NCBI RefSeq assembly: GCF_023278565.1
Contig: NC_064676.1
Span: 3,038,001-3,102,000, forward strand
From: Colletotrichum lupini
Lineage: Eukaryota; Ascomycota; Sordariomycetes; Glomerellales; Glomerellaceae
DNA length: 64,000 nucleotides
Reading direction: 5' to 3'
The position numbers and the translations under genes were made by a program. Shown here piece after piece: positions 10,118 to 22,372 of the stretch (position 1 is its first letter; the number at the start of each line of letters is the position of its first letter). The notes under the pieces are model-generated. The model saw only the letters and a program-made list of their open reading frames with translations, was not told the origin of the DNA and ran no database searches.

Positions 10118-12434
10118 TCAACGCCGGCCCATGTAAGATCGGTAAAAGCTCTCTGCAGCGTCGTTCTCCGGCGCTCCGTATTGGCTTCCCAGGTTATTGT
10201 TCGCCTTCTGCGCGGATGAGACCTTGGCCTGCAGAGATGCGGCGTTGGAGTCGATCCATTGGAGCTGGCCGAGATGACCATTGAGAACGCGAACAATCTG
10301 GCTCAACTGTAGATGAGAAGGTCAGCTTTGCAGGTGCAACATGTGGGGAAAAATCAATATCACTTACGGGATCCTCAGGCTTGGTGCCCTTGCTAAGAGT
10401 ACCAGAAATGTCGTTGATCTCCTTAACCATCTTCGACAGGTCTCTACTCTTCTCGTCAAGGTTCTGTGTGAGCTTCTCGGCAAGCTTGTATGTCCGCTCG
10501 CGCTCCTGGTCGGGTCCGGCAAGGGTCTCGCCCTGTCCCATCTGGCGGGAGAACATCTCCTTGACGTCGGCCTCGTAACGGTTCAGCCAGTCCTCAAGTT
10601 CATCCTGCTGGCTCTCGACGGCTTGAAGTTGGCGCTCAATCTCGTGACTCGCCTTCTCAGCCTCGAAGGTGTTGAGGTAGAGCTTCTGAATCTTCTCGCC
10701 GTTGTCGACCAGGCCCAGATCCCAGTCGGCGACCTGGTTGGCGTAGTGCTTGAAGTCCTTCTGGTATTTGGACAAATCAGAAGCCCACCGTGTGATGATG
10801 TCGTCCATGGACTTGTTCTTCAGGCGAGGAAGCTGGGACGTGGGGCCAGTGGTGGAGGCAGCGAGGGTATTTGAGTTGCCGGTTGTGGCAGATGTGGTGG
10901 CGGGCGTAGTGCCATTCTGAGCTGATGTTCCAGCTGCCGGGGTAGCTGCTGGCTTAGCTCCGAAAAGACCACCAGCTGCAGCCGTTGTGCTGGGCGCGGC
11001 AGCTGATGTGGTTGTAGCGGCGGTAGTCGCAGTCGCCGCAGGGGTAGAAGCTGGCTGAGAGGTGCCAGCTGCAGGTGTAGCTCCAAAGAGTCCTCCGCTC
11101 GCAGGCTTGCTCGCAGGTGTAGCTGCGGCCGCACCACCAAACAGTGACGAAGGTGCCGCTGCGGTGGTGGGAGTAGAGGCTGAGGGTGCGGCAGGCTTCG
11201 CGCCGCCAAACAGACCTCCAGTACTTGCGCCAGCCTGTGTCGTGGCAGCTGCTGGCGTCGAAGATGTGTTGCCGCCAAACAGACCACCGGCGGGGGTCGC
11301 AGCTGGTGTTGAGGTTGTAGGAGTGGCAGGCTTTGCGCCGCCAAAGAGTCCACCGCCGGCAGCGGGAGCAGCGGCAGAAGTGGAAGCCGGCTGTGCTGAG
11401 GTAGCGGTGGCAGCGCCTTGGCCGAAAAGACCACCGGAGCTAGGAGCGGCGGTAGCAGCAGGTTTTGAGCCTCCGAATAGACCACCGGCCGCAGCAGGCT
11501 GCTGTGGTGTTTGACCGCCGAAAAGACCACCGGAACTGGCTGGCTGCGCTGTAGATGCAACCTGGGACTGAGCCGCACCACCAAAGAGGCCACCGCTGGC
11601 GGGAGGTTTGGCCGTCGAAGCAGCCGTAGCCGGTGCGGCGCCGGCCGCAGCAGATCCAGACGCCGCAGCAGCTCCAAACAAGCCTCCAGTAGCTGGCTTC
11701 TTGTCAGCAGGCGGAGCTCCGGCTGGTGTGGTAGATCCTCCTAGAGAGAACATAGGCTTTGCGGGAGTGGCCTGGGTTGCTGGAGCACCGGCGGGTGTGC
11801 TTGAGGCGGCCTTGTTACCAAACAGGCCTCCAGCTGCGGCAGGAGCGGGTGTGGTCGACGCGCCCGCTGCGGCATTCTGACCGAACAAGCCTCCAGTGGG
11901 AGCAGGACTGGCAGTGTTTCCACCGCCGAAGAGACCTCCAGCTGGCTTCGCCGCCGCACCTCCTCCGAAAAGACCTCCTGACGATGCGGCCGGTGTGCCG
12001 GTCGAGGCAGCGGCACCGCCACCAAAGAGCCCTCCAGTAGGCGTGGATGTGCTAGGTGTAGAAGCACCGGCTCCTCCAAACAAGCCGCCAGATGCGGGAG
12101 TCGAAGAAGCACCGGCAGCGGGCTTGGCGCCAAAGAGACCTCCTCCAGCCGATCCAGGCGTTCCTGCAGCAGCGGCCGGCGTGCCACCGCCAAAGAGTCC
12201 GCCTGCTGGTTTCTGTGCAGTGTTCTGTCCGAAGAGACCTCCGCCTGAAGCCGGTGTGCTGGCGGTCGATCCAGCTGCCGCTCCTCCAGATCCTAGGTTG
12301 CCGAAGGAAAAGCTGGGAGTGCCGCTGGAGGCAGCAGCGCCGCCGAAGAGACCTCCAGATGCGGGCGCAGAGGTTGCCGGGGTCGAGCCGCTGTTCGACG
12401 TCGGCGTAGCTGTGTTACCAAAGCTGAATGACAT
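10118..12434 (-). CDS. NSP1: FG-repeat nucleoporin Nsp1
   Basis: Central-channel and cytoplasmic component of the nuclear pore complex; its C-terminal coiled coil assembles with Nup57 and Nup49, and with Nup82. Two exons, 12434-10368 and 10306-10118, 751 residues, with one 61-nt intron (GTAAGT...CTACAG). Residues ~1-540 are a low-complexity FG domain with many GLFG or SGGLFGG repeats spaced by Ala/Thr/Pro/Ser linkers, starting MSFSFGNTATPTSNSGSTPA. Residues ~555-751 are the conserved Nsp1 coiled coil, including DDIITRWASDLSKYQKDF and LEDWLNRYEADVKEMFSRQM. The second exon supplies the last 62 residues, ending SFYRSYMGRR. The repetitive DNA of the FG region opens long artefactual frames on the opposite strand. 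Confidence 0.96.
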
Positions 12435-13254
12435 TGTGTAGAGGATTCGTGAATCGATTGGGGCCTGTCGAGATGAAGCCTAACGGAGTCTCGCAAGCTA
12501 TGTGCGAGCTAGTGACAACAAGCTGATGTCTGGACAATCGTATTTCGTTCGGTTCAGTGTCGTCGCATTGAGGTGCGAATCGACCCCCTAAAGCTCTGTT
12601 GTTCGTCGATGAAGCAATCGTATCTGCCTCGTAGATATGCGCTGACTCGTTGCGACGTGTGGTTGCTACCGGCTGTTGGGGGGAGCTGCAACAGGTGTTG
12701 ATGGTTGACAGCTTTTTTTTTGTGATGCTCCAGCCTTTCAGGCCTTGCCTCCACGCGACTGGCGCGCTGCACCTGCCCAAAGACCCAAGACCAGGGACAG
12801 GCTGCCTATCAAGTACTAGCGCGAAATTAACCGGGGTGTGCCCCACGTGATGCTTGGCGGGCGAGTCTAGAAGCTGCAAGAGGTGCTTGAGCCTTGATAG
12901 GTACCGTCTGCGAGCCTGCTTTTCTTATGCCACCCAGCCCAAGAGCCTGAAAGTCGCTTCCATTCTTTCTCGTCGTCTTTGTGTCAACAAGCCCTTGCCT
13001 AAGCTTGACTCCTTCCAAAGTTGCGGTTGCCCTCAAATCATCGATTTGGGGATATCGTTCTTGCTAGTTGCTACCTACTTATACCTATTCGGCCCACACA
13101 ATTACGTATCCGCTAATCGACAGGCTCCCCCTCCACTGCCCACTCCTATTCTCTCCCACCATCGATAACTCCCTAAGCTGCCTCAGCTTGTTGTAACCTC
13201 AAGAAACATTGCCCTATTATTCCTACAGCTCTCAATTGGGCTCACAACGGAATC
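12435..13254. other. Divergent promoter region NSP1 / Laa2-like gene
   Basis: 820 bases between divergent start codons. Contains promoters and leaders only, as far as I can see. There is a T/A-rich stretch near 13070-13110. No RNA gene or repeat recognised. Confidence 0.5.
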
Positions 13255-14921
13255 ATGTCAGACGACGAGGCTCTTTCACCGCCGAAACGGTCTGGAACTA
13301 GCGACCCTGGCGCACACGATCTGGGTAAGCAACCCCCACCCCTTGTCAATGTCTCCCTTGATGATCGTGCAGCCGTTTTTGTCTAACAATCTGCAGCCAA
13401 CGCCTCCGACTCAGAAGACCACTTCTCCGATGCGCAATCCGCTCCCCTCAGCCCCGGAACGTCTCCGATTCCCAAAACCCGCGTAGAGAAAGTCGACGAT
13501 GAACCGTCGTACGGCGAGGTCCCCGGAACAGAGGCGTACCGCTCGAGGGAGGGTGATGCTGAGCCGGACGAGATTGCTATCCAGGAGAAGAACAGCAGCG
13601 AGGCGTCGTCGACGGCAGACAGTGCGCCCAAGTCGCCAGTCATTCCCAAGACTGTCGTCGAGGAGGCCCCGGGCGATTCAGGGCCGCACTCAGAGGAGTT
13701 TTTGGAGAAGCGCAAGGCAGATGCCCCAGCCGACTTGATTGTCAAGCCTGACGGCGAGACTGAAGAGGGTGGCAGTTCCGGTACGATGTAGAGATCCCTG
13801 AAATTCAAAGAGCATTTTGTCGTTGACCTGGCGTCATTCTTCGTAGATCCCCCCCCTGTATCACCTGCGCTATCAACACCAAGCTCGCCTCGTATAAAGC
13901 GGCAACCCTCCAAAACGGCACTCTCGTCTGCTCCGTCCAGCGCCGGCCTTGCGCCTCCTCCCGATGCAGCTGACAACGATGACGAGGAAGGAGAGGACGC
14001 TGAAGGCGGAGATGAGGATGATGATGACTTTGGTGACGATTTCGACGACTTTGAAGAGGGTGCTGAGGCCGACGGTGACTTTGACGACTTTGAAGATGGA
14101 TTCCAAGAACCCGAGTTCCAAGCTCCAGCTCCGGCTCCAGCGCCCAGCTTACCACAAGTACCAGCACTGCCTTTCGTAAGCACATTGCTATTCCAAGTTC
14201 GTTTGACTGTTCTAACACCTCAATCCAGGATATACCAGACTTTGACGGCTTGGACGGCGAAGACGTCCTACAAGCCGTCGACCCATACCTCAACACCCTC
14301 TTTCCCCCAGAGAGCCTAGACGTCAGCTCCCCGCCACCGTTAACGAAAGAAAACCCCATCTTCATTACACCACGTAGTGCGTCACTGTGGTCGCAGCTGG
14401 TGGCACCTCCGCCGCTGGCTCCCCCAGATTGGATCCGCTCGCGAATCCGCCGTCTCTTTCTCGTCTCCCTAGGCGTGCCGGTCGACCTGGACGAGATCCT
14501 CCCGGCCTCCAAGCAAAAGAAGCTCGTGCTGCCTTCATTACAAGTCCCCTCCGGCTCCCCGCGGACATCATCAGATTCTCGATCCGTATCACGGTTGCGG
14601 GCCGAGGCAAACGCGTCGTCGACGTCTGTCGACTCAAAAGGTAAACCGACGGCGTCATCCAAGAGGAAGGGACCGCCGCCAGTGCCGGACCTGGACCTCG
14701 TATCGGCCAAGCAGCTCTGCACGACGACGGACGAGGCCCTGAACGGCATGACGGACGACGAGCTTAAGGCGCACGTGGATAGGCTAAAGGCGATGGAGGA
14801 AACGGCCAAGGAGGCATTAGAGTACTGGACCAAGAAGACGGACGAAAAGATAGGCGACAGAGAGGCTTTTGAAGGCGTGATAGAAAACCTGGTCAAGCAT
14901 GCGCGCAAAGTCAGGAAATAG
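13255..14921 (+). CDS. Acidic coat-accessory-like protein (possible Laa2/DUF5102 family)
   Basis: Four exons: 13255-13324, 13397-13780, 13847-14175 and 14229-14921, 491 residues. The protein starts MSDDEALSPPKRSG. The N-terminal half is Ser/Pro/Glu-rich and predicted disordered. A central acidic stretch carries tandem Asp-Phe motifs (DDFGDDFDDFEEG and GDFDDFEDGF), the kind of peptide that binds the gamma-adaptin ear. The C-terminal ~220 residues look folded: a segment with SLWSQLVAPPPLAPPDWIRS and IRRLFLVSLGVPVDLDEIL, then a helical end (DELKAHVDRLKAMEETAKEA). From memory this layout resembles yeast Laa2, an AP-1 clathrin-adaptor accessory protein, but I could not check that. The assignment is tentative; the gene model is well supported by consistent phases. 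Confidence 0.7.
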
Positions 14922-15314
14922 AAAACTAATAGAAAATTTAAAAGGGGCTCATTCGTCGTCCAGGCCTATCTATCAGCATACACCGTCTAGCTTTTCCTTG
15001 TACGTTGTGTTTTTCTTTCCCTCGAGAATTCTCCGCCATCAAATGGGACCCTGAATCTCTGGACCTTCAAATTTCGCGAATTTCGAGTGTCTCTCTCTTC
15101 TGGTCATTTTGAATTTACGCGGTAAGTTGGTAACCTTGTTCATGTGCATTCATTACCCGCCTGGTACTCAAAAACTTTGCCGGATCCGCGCGCCCCCGCC
15201 CCTCCCATTCGGCTCTCTACCAGACTGACTGATTGTTTTTTAGACTCCTGTGATGCTGAAGAATGGGCTTTTGAGACTTTGTGTTTTTTGATTTGATTTG
15301 GGTCGGTTGTCGAT
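14922..15314. other. Convergent intergenic region
   Basis: 393 bases between the Laa2-like gene and eIF2-gamma, which converge. Contains 3' UTR sequence only. The bases just left of 15315 belong to the eIF2-gamma 3' UTR once its last exon is recognised. Confidence 0.55.
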
Positions 15315-16996
15315 TTAAGACGAGCTGGGCTCGAGAGTGACACCACTGTAGAAACGTCAGCTTTCTTTTGCAACTTGATTGTATGAACATAGGAGGTATA
15401 GACTTACGCAGCGATGGTGGCCCAACCAATCAGACGCCAATGCTTCTCAATACGACGGGACAGAGCGACCTTCTCGCCAATGTTTGTGCAGGCAGGGGAG
15501 GTGAGGACGAGCTTGGCGGCATCGTTCTTGATAGCGGCAACCTTGGCACCGGTGGACGTGGAACCAATGTTGACCATGATGACCTCGTTCTTGGTGAGCT
15601 TGGCGACCTTGGCCTGCTTGCCGTCGGCGGTGCGGACACCGAGGAGGCGGCGCAGGAGGTAGAAGTTGACCTCGATCTCGCTGTAGATCTCGGGCAGGCG
15701 TCCCTTGAGACCCAGGACGAAACCGACGAGACGATCGGCTCTGCAGAGGGTGGGGTCGATGCGGGTACCGACACCGATGAGACCACCGGGAACGGCGTAC
15801 TTGAGGTCGTTGAACTCGGAGTTGAGGGAGACGATTCTGCTGAAGATGGGAGTGCACTTGAGGGCACCCTTGTCATCTCTCGTGACGATACCGGGACGGA
15901 TCTCGATCTCGTCGCCGAGCTTGAGGACACCGTGCAGAATGGAGCCACCAGCGACACCTCCCTTGAGGTCGTCAATCTCAGCACCGGGCTTGTTGACGTC
16001 GAAAGATCGAATGACGATCATGTGGGGGTCCTGGGTGAAGTCACGAGGGGGCACGGGGATGGTGTTGACGATGGCCTCGTTGACGGCGTCGATGTTGAAC
16101 TTGAGCTGGGCAGAGATGGGGATGACGGGAGACTTTCCGGCAACGGTACCTCTGATGAACTTCAGGATGGACTGGTAGTGTTGCTGGGCGGCCTCCTCGC
16201 GCATAAGATCGACCTTGTTCTGGAGGATAATGATCTTATCCAGCTTCATAATCTCAATGGCAGCCAAGTGCTCAGAGGTCTGGGGCTGAGGGCAGGTTTC
16301 GTTGCCGGCAATGAGCAGCAGGGCGGCGTCCATGACGGCGGCACCTGACAACATGGTGCTCATGAGAATGTCGTGACCGGGGCAATCGACGAAGCTAAGT
16401 GGAGATATGGTATTAGCCACGAGTCCTTGCGATTCACAATTCCGGGGTAAGCTCTCTCTCTAAGCTTCAGCTACTTACGAAACGTGGCGCAATAATCTGT
16501 AGGTACCGCTGCAGCCCTCGCGCTCGCAAGGAGGGTCGACCTCCTTCTCACTCTTGTAACTCCTGAAGCATCCCGGCCGAGGGCACTCCTGGTTGTCGCA
16601 CTGGTAGATCTTTGCGTTGGCGTAACCAAGCTTGATGGTAATGTTACGGATCAGCTCGTTCTTGAAACGAACGGTCTGGACGCCGGAGATGGCCTTGACG
16701 ACGGTAGACTTTCCGTGGGCGACATGGCCGATGGTACCGATGTTGATTGTTGCTTGGCGAGCGATAATCTCGGGGGTGAGGGGGCTGAGGGTCTTGACGT
16801 CGAGGTCTTTGGGATCGGTTTGCGGGGGCAGAGCAGGGCGCTGAACTGTGGTGTCGGCGGTAACGGGGTTGGAGGACTTCTTGAGGGCGGGCTTGAGAGT
16901 CTTCTCCTCGTTGAGCTCGGTCTGCTCCTCGACAGACTCGCCAGAGTCGGACTCCGACTCGATGTCGTCGTACTTGTTATCGCCGTTGGCAGACAT
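15315..16996 (-). CDS. GCD11: Translation initiation factor eIF2 subunit gamma
   Basis: GTP-binding core subunit of eIF2, which delivers initiator Met-tRNA to the 40S subunit. Three exons on the minus strand: 16996-16479, 16394-15408 and 15345-15315, 511 residues. An acidic N-terminal extension of ~80 residues is followed by the GTPase domain: G1 [10 protein letters not shown], zinc-ribbon-like Cys pairs ([11 protein letters not shown] and CEREGCSG), G3 DCPGHD, and G4 NKVD. Domain II/III segments [20 protein letters not shown] and [10 protein letters not shown] follow. The largest open frame stops at 15404, but that TAA is created by a splice donor (GC|GTAAGT). A third exon after a 62-nt intron adds [10 protein letters not shown], matching the usual eIF2-gamma ending (GVT), so I place the true stop at 15315. 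Confidence 0.95.
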
Positions 16997-19900
16997 TGTC
17001 GCGACGGGGTGTGAGTGGATGGCGGGGTAAATTCGTCTAGGTTGACTTGTGACGGGTCGGGGGACGTCGGACTTTTTTCTCGAAGTTAGATCGTCTGATG
17101 AGTGAACAGGTGATTAGGTGTAGGTATTCGACGGTACCGGAGAGGGAGGATGGGGCCTCTTGTTCGTGGGTTTCGTGACGTCGAGGTTGATCCGTGAAAT
17201 TTGCTTCCGATGAGTAACAACCTGGAATTTACCTCGCTGAGGGTCGATTCGAATTCTGTGGTCAAAGTCAACGCTAACCTGTTTGGGACTGATAAGCTGA
17301 TAAGTGCCCCGCCTGGCCTTTGCCCACCCAACCCTGCTGCCCTCTGCTCTATTACCTTACCTTACTTAGCACGCCTAGTATCTTTCCTGCCTGGGGAAAG
17401 AACAGAGTTGGTGATAGCATCATGCAAAATGAGTCATACCTAAAACTTACATGTGCGACATGTCTTCTTGATATTCTGCAAAAATTTGCATGTTGGAAGG
17501 TCTATGCCATCTTGTAGGAGTACCACAAGTATTCTCAACCATGGGAAAGGAGGGCACGAGGTTCGTAATTACAACTAATAGACTGATTCTTGCAAAGTCA
17601 ATAGAAAGCCGTTGCACTTATTGTCCCAATTTGGAGAGTGGGCTTGACATGGTCTAGCATCATCAAGAGTTGATGTTAATGTCCGTCATGCCAATTTAGA
17701 TAGAGTTTGTGTGACGCTGCGAGAGATTCTGTGACCTCAGGTCTCAACAATTACCTTGGAATGACGATGTTATAGCAATGTGTATCTTGAATATTGCAAT
17801 AGAGGAATTGTTGAGTATGCGCGAATACGAAATTCTTTTCCTTACAGACTACTAATAGTCATAATTGACTGTGGATAGGTTACTATGGCCACGGGAAACT
17901 ATTAAGCCAGTACCTCATCGGTCAAAATGTTTGCTATGAAAGACAACTCTCCAGATCGTGTACCTTCAATAACCCCAAACTTTCAAGCTGGGGGGCCGGT
18001 CTACGTGACTCCTCGAGGAGTCCCATGCCCGGTCATACTCACAGTACCGACATCCATCCCGCATCCCGTCATCCGGGACTCGAGCTCCGCCGTACAAGAC
18101 CGAGATTGCCGTTCTTTTGCCGCAAAGGAGCGAAATGCCCGGCGGTCCGTCACATCCACCAGGTCACGGCTCGTAGAAGTTGGGTAAAAATAGGCTGGGC
18201 AGGCATCACCTCAAAGTGCTTATCTGTAGGCAAAAGGTAACCCATCTCATTGTCACTGGTGATCTTATTGGACACATCTCCTAAAAATAGGTTTGGGAAT
18301 GCGGGCTAAACTTGACTGCATTCTGTAGTCTTACTCTATCACACTCTGTGATGGAGGGTTAAAAGCATGGCAGCACGGATAACGTAGTCGACCCTTCTTG
18401 GTTCGCTTTGTGATTAGACGAGCAGCGGGATGGGAAAGTGACGGCACACGGGCCATGCCTTACTTACTGTAATTTTTCTTACTACTCTGTAATTATCCGT
18501 GTTGACCACCCACATGCACAACAAGGACGATCGCTGACGGGGCTGATGGCTCTCTCAAAAAGGTAACTCTTCGAAATGAATTCATCGAGAGGCAAGCATC
18601 TTCAGCCAGTTTTGCCTCTGCTTTGTTGCCACATCTGAGATTACACGGCAGTCCTTCTTTCAATTGCACGTCAAGGCTCAGCGAGCTCCTGATCCTGCTT
18701 GTGTCCCAGTACTTCGGTCAAGCTTACGGATCTACGGGTTCCTTCTGCGATTCTCGGTTACGCAAGCGAAAGATGGCCAACGTGAGATTTTGGGCCCGGT
18801 AACAGCGGACGAGGGGGCGAGGTTGCGAACAACACTGACTCCGTACACCTACCTATATCACAAATGAGCAACTTACAGCACAGCCTGCATGCTTCATCAC
18901 TCTACGTATAACCCTCACCGAAGACTATGGGTGAGAGAGGCTGAGAGCAAACACACTTCCTCTAAAGGGAACAGGCAGTTGAAAGACCCCATCTTGAGCT
19001 TCATTAGCGCCCGCGGTCGTTGACCACGCCAGAAGGAAGTCAAAAATCAAGCTCATTGTCCGACTCCCTGGCAGTTCCAGGAACAAGAAGAAAAAAAGCA
19101 GGAACTAAGAGACTCGGGTGACTCGAGCACAAAAGAATACACCAAAAAAAAGGCCACGCCATGCCACCTCGCCATTAGCTACCGTGTTTGCTCAATCGCC
19201 CAATTCTCCATCTCCCCCGACTTCTGCTTACCGCCCAGCCTGCATGTGGCTGGAAGACCATCACGCACTTTTGGCCGTTGATTGGTCGCAGGCCGTTGCG
19301 CCAACGTGCAAGCATGCGGCATTCGGAGGCGGCTGCACCATCTGAGCCTATCACAACTGCAGCTGTCCGACAGGGGGGAGGCGGGCGGCAGCAAGGGTTC
19401 GAAGTTCAAATGTCGATTTTGGAGAGGAGTTGGCGCCGGTGGTTGATCAAAGACCCGTGGGCATGAGCAAGGGTGGCCGCAAGCCTCTCTCCTCTTTCCA
19501 AACTTCCGTCCAACCACATCTTTGTCCTGCCGTTGCTACTTCACCTGCCTCCTCTCAATTTGGATAGCCATGTCCAATCACCGGCCTTACGTGCATCGTC
19601 GAACCATGCGGATGCTACGACGTATGCCGCCAAGCTCCAGTGAGCCTTTGTCGAGGCGAGGAGGGCACGAGGGCCGGTAGAGAAGGGAGGAGTAGGTATC
19701 TGGTAGACTGGTCCTGTCTGTAAGCTGGAAGGGCCGGCCGGTCACTCTGCGAGATGGACGAGTGTGCATGCTCTCTCTCACTTACTCTATCTATCTCCCT
19801 CTCTTCCCCTCTCTTGAGGATGCCTATTTGGGGGTTGCTTCCAATATTCTATATTCGTCTGGATGTTGAGAAATGCGCGCAACTCTTGGCTTGACAAATC

Positions 19901-20677
19901 TCCTCTCAGTGCCTTGTTCTTCTCAGACTCCCATCTCTCCGCCTCTGAATCGGAAATCCGTCTCTAGTGTTCAACCGTTCTACAGACTCCCATCATATCC
20001 CGATATATCCAGTAACCGCCGGCTCATATAATAAGAAACTCGCCAGTATCAAAGTCTCCGCTCGGATCAGTGATCCGTGAGCTAGGAACAGACGACTTTT
20101 GAAGTGCAAAGTGAGTGAAAGAGTCTCGAAGCACCTGCCACCGAGCCAACCAAAGCTCGGCGCCACCTCGTCCACTCTCCTGGGCGTCTATTTCCATCAC
20201 GACCGAATCGCCGACCTGCAACTTTGGCCTCTCACCTATCAGAGCCCTGCTCGACTTCGCGCCATCCTACCCTCCCACGCTACATGTAGGAATTCCCCCA
20301 TTCCGCTTCGTCCCACTTACACCTTGCTGATCTGCCCGCCCCCATGCAGTCCAACCCAGGTCCTGCAGTGCGTGAGAGGGCCTCTGGCTTGGGTCCCTCA
20401 TCTGTTCGAGGTTGCCGGCGCCAATTCAAAACTACCTGCTCCCCCGAGTGACCGAGTTGTTGGACCTCTAGTTCCTCCCTTCCGACAGCTGGTCTCTCCG
20501 AAATCTGATTCCCATCGTGCTTCATTCTTGCTTTGATCACCGAAATCTGTTGCATGTCCCGAAGTCGGTCTTCCTGTTGGCGACCCAAAGTCTAAGGGGT
20601 GCCTTTCCTATATACTAGACACGCTTCTCTTGCTGCCACCTTTTTCGTCGTCCGGAACACAGTCACATAGCACAGCC
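16997..20677. other. Long gene-poor region
   Basis: 3.7 kb without a gene that I can support. The part from about 17400 to 17900 is visibly AT-richer than its surroundings. A pyrimidine-rich stretch (CT repeats) at about 19775-19815 and the following 860 bases probably belong to the promoter and leader of the membrane-protein gene. Short open frames lack introns with coherent phase or any domain. It could hold a non-coding transcript or a decayed element, but nothing in the sequence proves either. Confidence 0.45.
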
Positions 20678-22372
20678 ATGGCTTCCCAAGGTATGTCTGT
20701 TGTCTAGGTTTGGTGATTTACTTCAACACTGTATGCTTACACTTTCATGACAGAAGATAGAAGGCGGCCTGCCGCCCTCAACCTCGCCCCGGCCCGATCA
20801 GCATCCACAGACTCATCCTCCTCAGACTCATCACTCAAGCCTCCTCGCACGCCTCGCTTCGCGGAGGCAACATCAGTTCACTCACCCGTCGACGGCGTAC
20901 GGTCACCGTTCGCAGACCCCGTCAGATCAGAAGTGCCTCAGTCCCAGCCTGGGGATATCGGGTTCGGTTACATCAACAACAGCGGCGGCAACCGCGAGTC
21001 CGTCGCCGTTCCCATGACTCCCAGATCACCGCTCAAGAGCGCCATGAGGGTGCCCGGAACACCAGCGAGGAAGATTGTCGAGAACCCGCTCAGCCCGACT
21101 TTCCGCGAGGAGGATATCTTGGAGAAGCGTGAAGCGGCGACCGACAAGGAGCAAGCACGCGACTTGGTATGTGTGCTCTGATCTGACAGGCTATACATAA
21201 CGCTAACTTTGACTGTGTAGAAAATCAAGACTCGCGTCCGTATGGCAAAGTTCGCTCTTCGTGGGGTCAGCTTCAGTTGCAGTTTGATTATCATCTCTAT
21301 GCTTGCCGCCTCTTTCCAAATCTTCAACGCTACCAAGCGTCTCCCTGCCCAAAGCGGTCTGCCATCATGGGCTGAAGGAACCGCCATCTGGCCCCAGGTC
21401 CTGGTTATCACTAGTGAGTCGAGGATTCATATCTCAAGTCTTTGCCGTTTTCTAACATCCTTCGCAGTGTCTTCCATCTCCCTCGCAGTCTGCATCGGCG
21501 TTCTCCTCGCTTACTGCCGCGGCGGCCACCAACGTGCCGAGAAGGTAGCAACCTATTACACCCTCTTCGCTATCGGCTGGTTCATCCTCTCCATGGTCAT
21601 GTGGGCCATCGCCGCCGGCCTCTTCCAGTCGAGCCGCAGCAACGGCGGCGGCAAGGACATGTGGGGTTGGTCGTGCAAGGAGAACAAGCGCGCCGAGGTC
21701 TTTGGCGAAAAGGTCGACTACGCACTCATCTGCCGCCTCCAGAACTGGGCCCTCATCTGCATGGTCATCGAGATCGTCATCGACGTCATCTGCGTTCTGC
21801 TCTACAGTATCGTCTTCTACCGCTACTACACCAAGCGCCGCCTCCACAAGTCCATGGACATGCGCGATCGCGCCCGCTCCGACCTCTACCTCGCTCAGCT
21901 CCGCTCCCAGTCCGCCCCCAACACTCCCGGCCTCAAGTCCCCCGGCCTCTACTCCCAGTACGCTCTGTCCCCTCGCCACCCGGACAAGACGTTCGAGAGC
22001 CTGTCCCGCATCGAGGAGGCCGGCGCCTCCCCCTTCACCCCCGGCACCCGCTTCGTCGAGCCCGAGTCCAGCTTCGGCAAGCCCAAGCCTGCCTTCCAGC
22101 TCCAGGCGCCCCCGACAAAGGCGCGCGCGGCGACCAAGCCGGGACAGGAGGCGTACACGCCCACTTCGCCCGAGGGTCCCGGTCCGGCATTCCCCTTTCA
22201 GCAGCAGCAGCAGGCGCCGTCATTCCACCAGGAGCAGCCCCAGGCTCAGCAACACGCGCCCATGGCCGCGGACGAGCCCGTCTACGACGCAGTGCCCATC
22301 CCCGGCGCCTATGCCGACGCGCCTGTCAAGAGCCCACCGCCGCACCAATACTCCTTCGGCCAAGCAAGATAA
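20678..22372 (+). CDS. Four-span fungal membrane protein of unknown function
   Basis: Four exons: 20678-20690, 20754-21166, 21221-21413 and 21468-22372, 507 residues. The N-terminal ~160 residues are Ser/Pro-rich and cytosolic-looking. Four hydrophobic segments follow: FALRGVSFSCSLIIISMLAA; WPQVLVITMSSISLAVCIGV; TLFAIGWFILSMVMWAIAAG; and LICMVIEIVIDVICVLLYSI, ending in a basic stop-transfer YRYYTKRRLHKS. The loop before span 4 has two Cys residues (WSCKENK and ICRLQNW). The C-terminal ~200 residues are Pro/Ser/Gln-rich with a polyglutamine tract. The third intron is exactly 54 nt and has no stop, so an unspliced read stays open, but it has a textbook GTGAGT...CTAAC...GCAG structure. I do not recognise a family; a MARVEL-like membrane organiser is possible but unproven. 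Confidence 0.8.

Noticed and set aside
10820..12441. Several long frames antisense or out of frame to NSP1
   Set aside because: They come from the repetitive, GC-rich FG-repeat DNA, which is open in many frames; the NSP1 frame has the conserved coiled coil.
15368..16348. 326-codon plus-strand frame opposite eIF2-gamma
   Set aside because: Exact antisense shadow of a strongly codon-biased gene; the Gly/Asp/Leu-rich product has no family.
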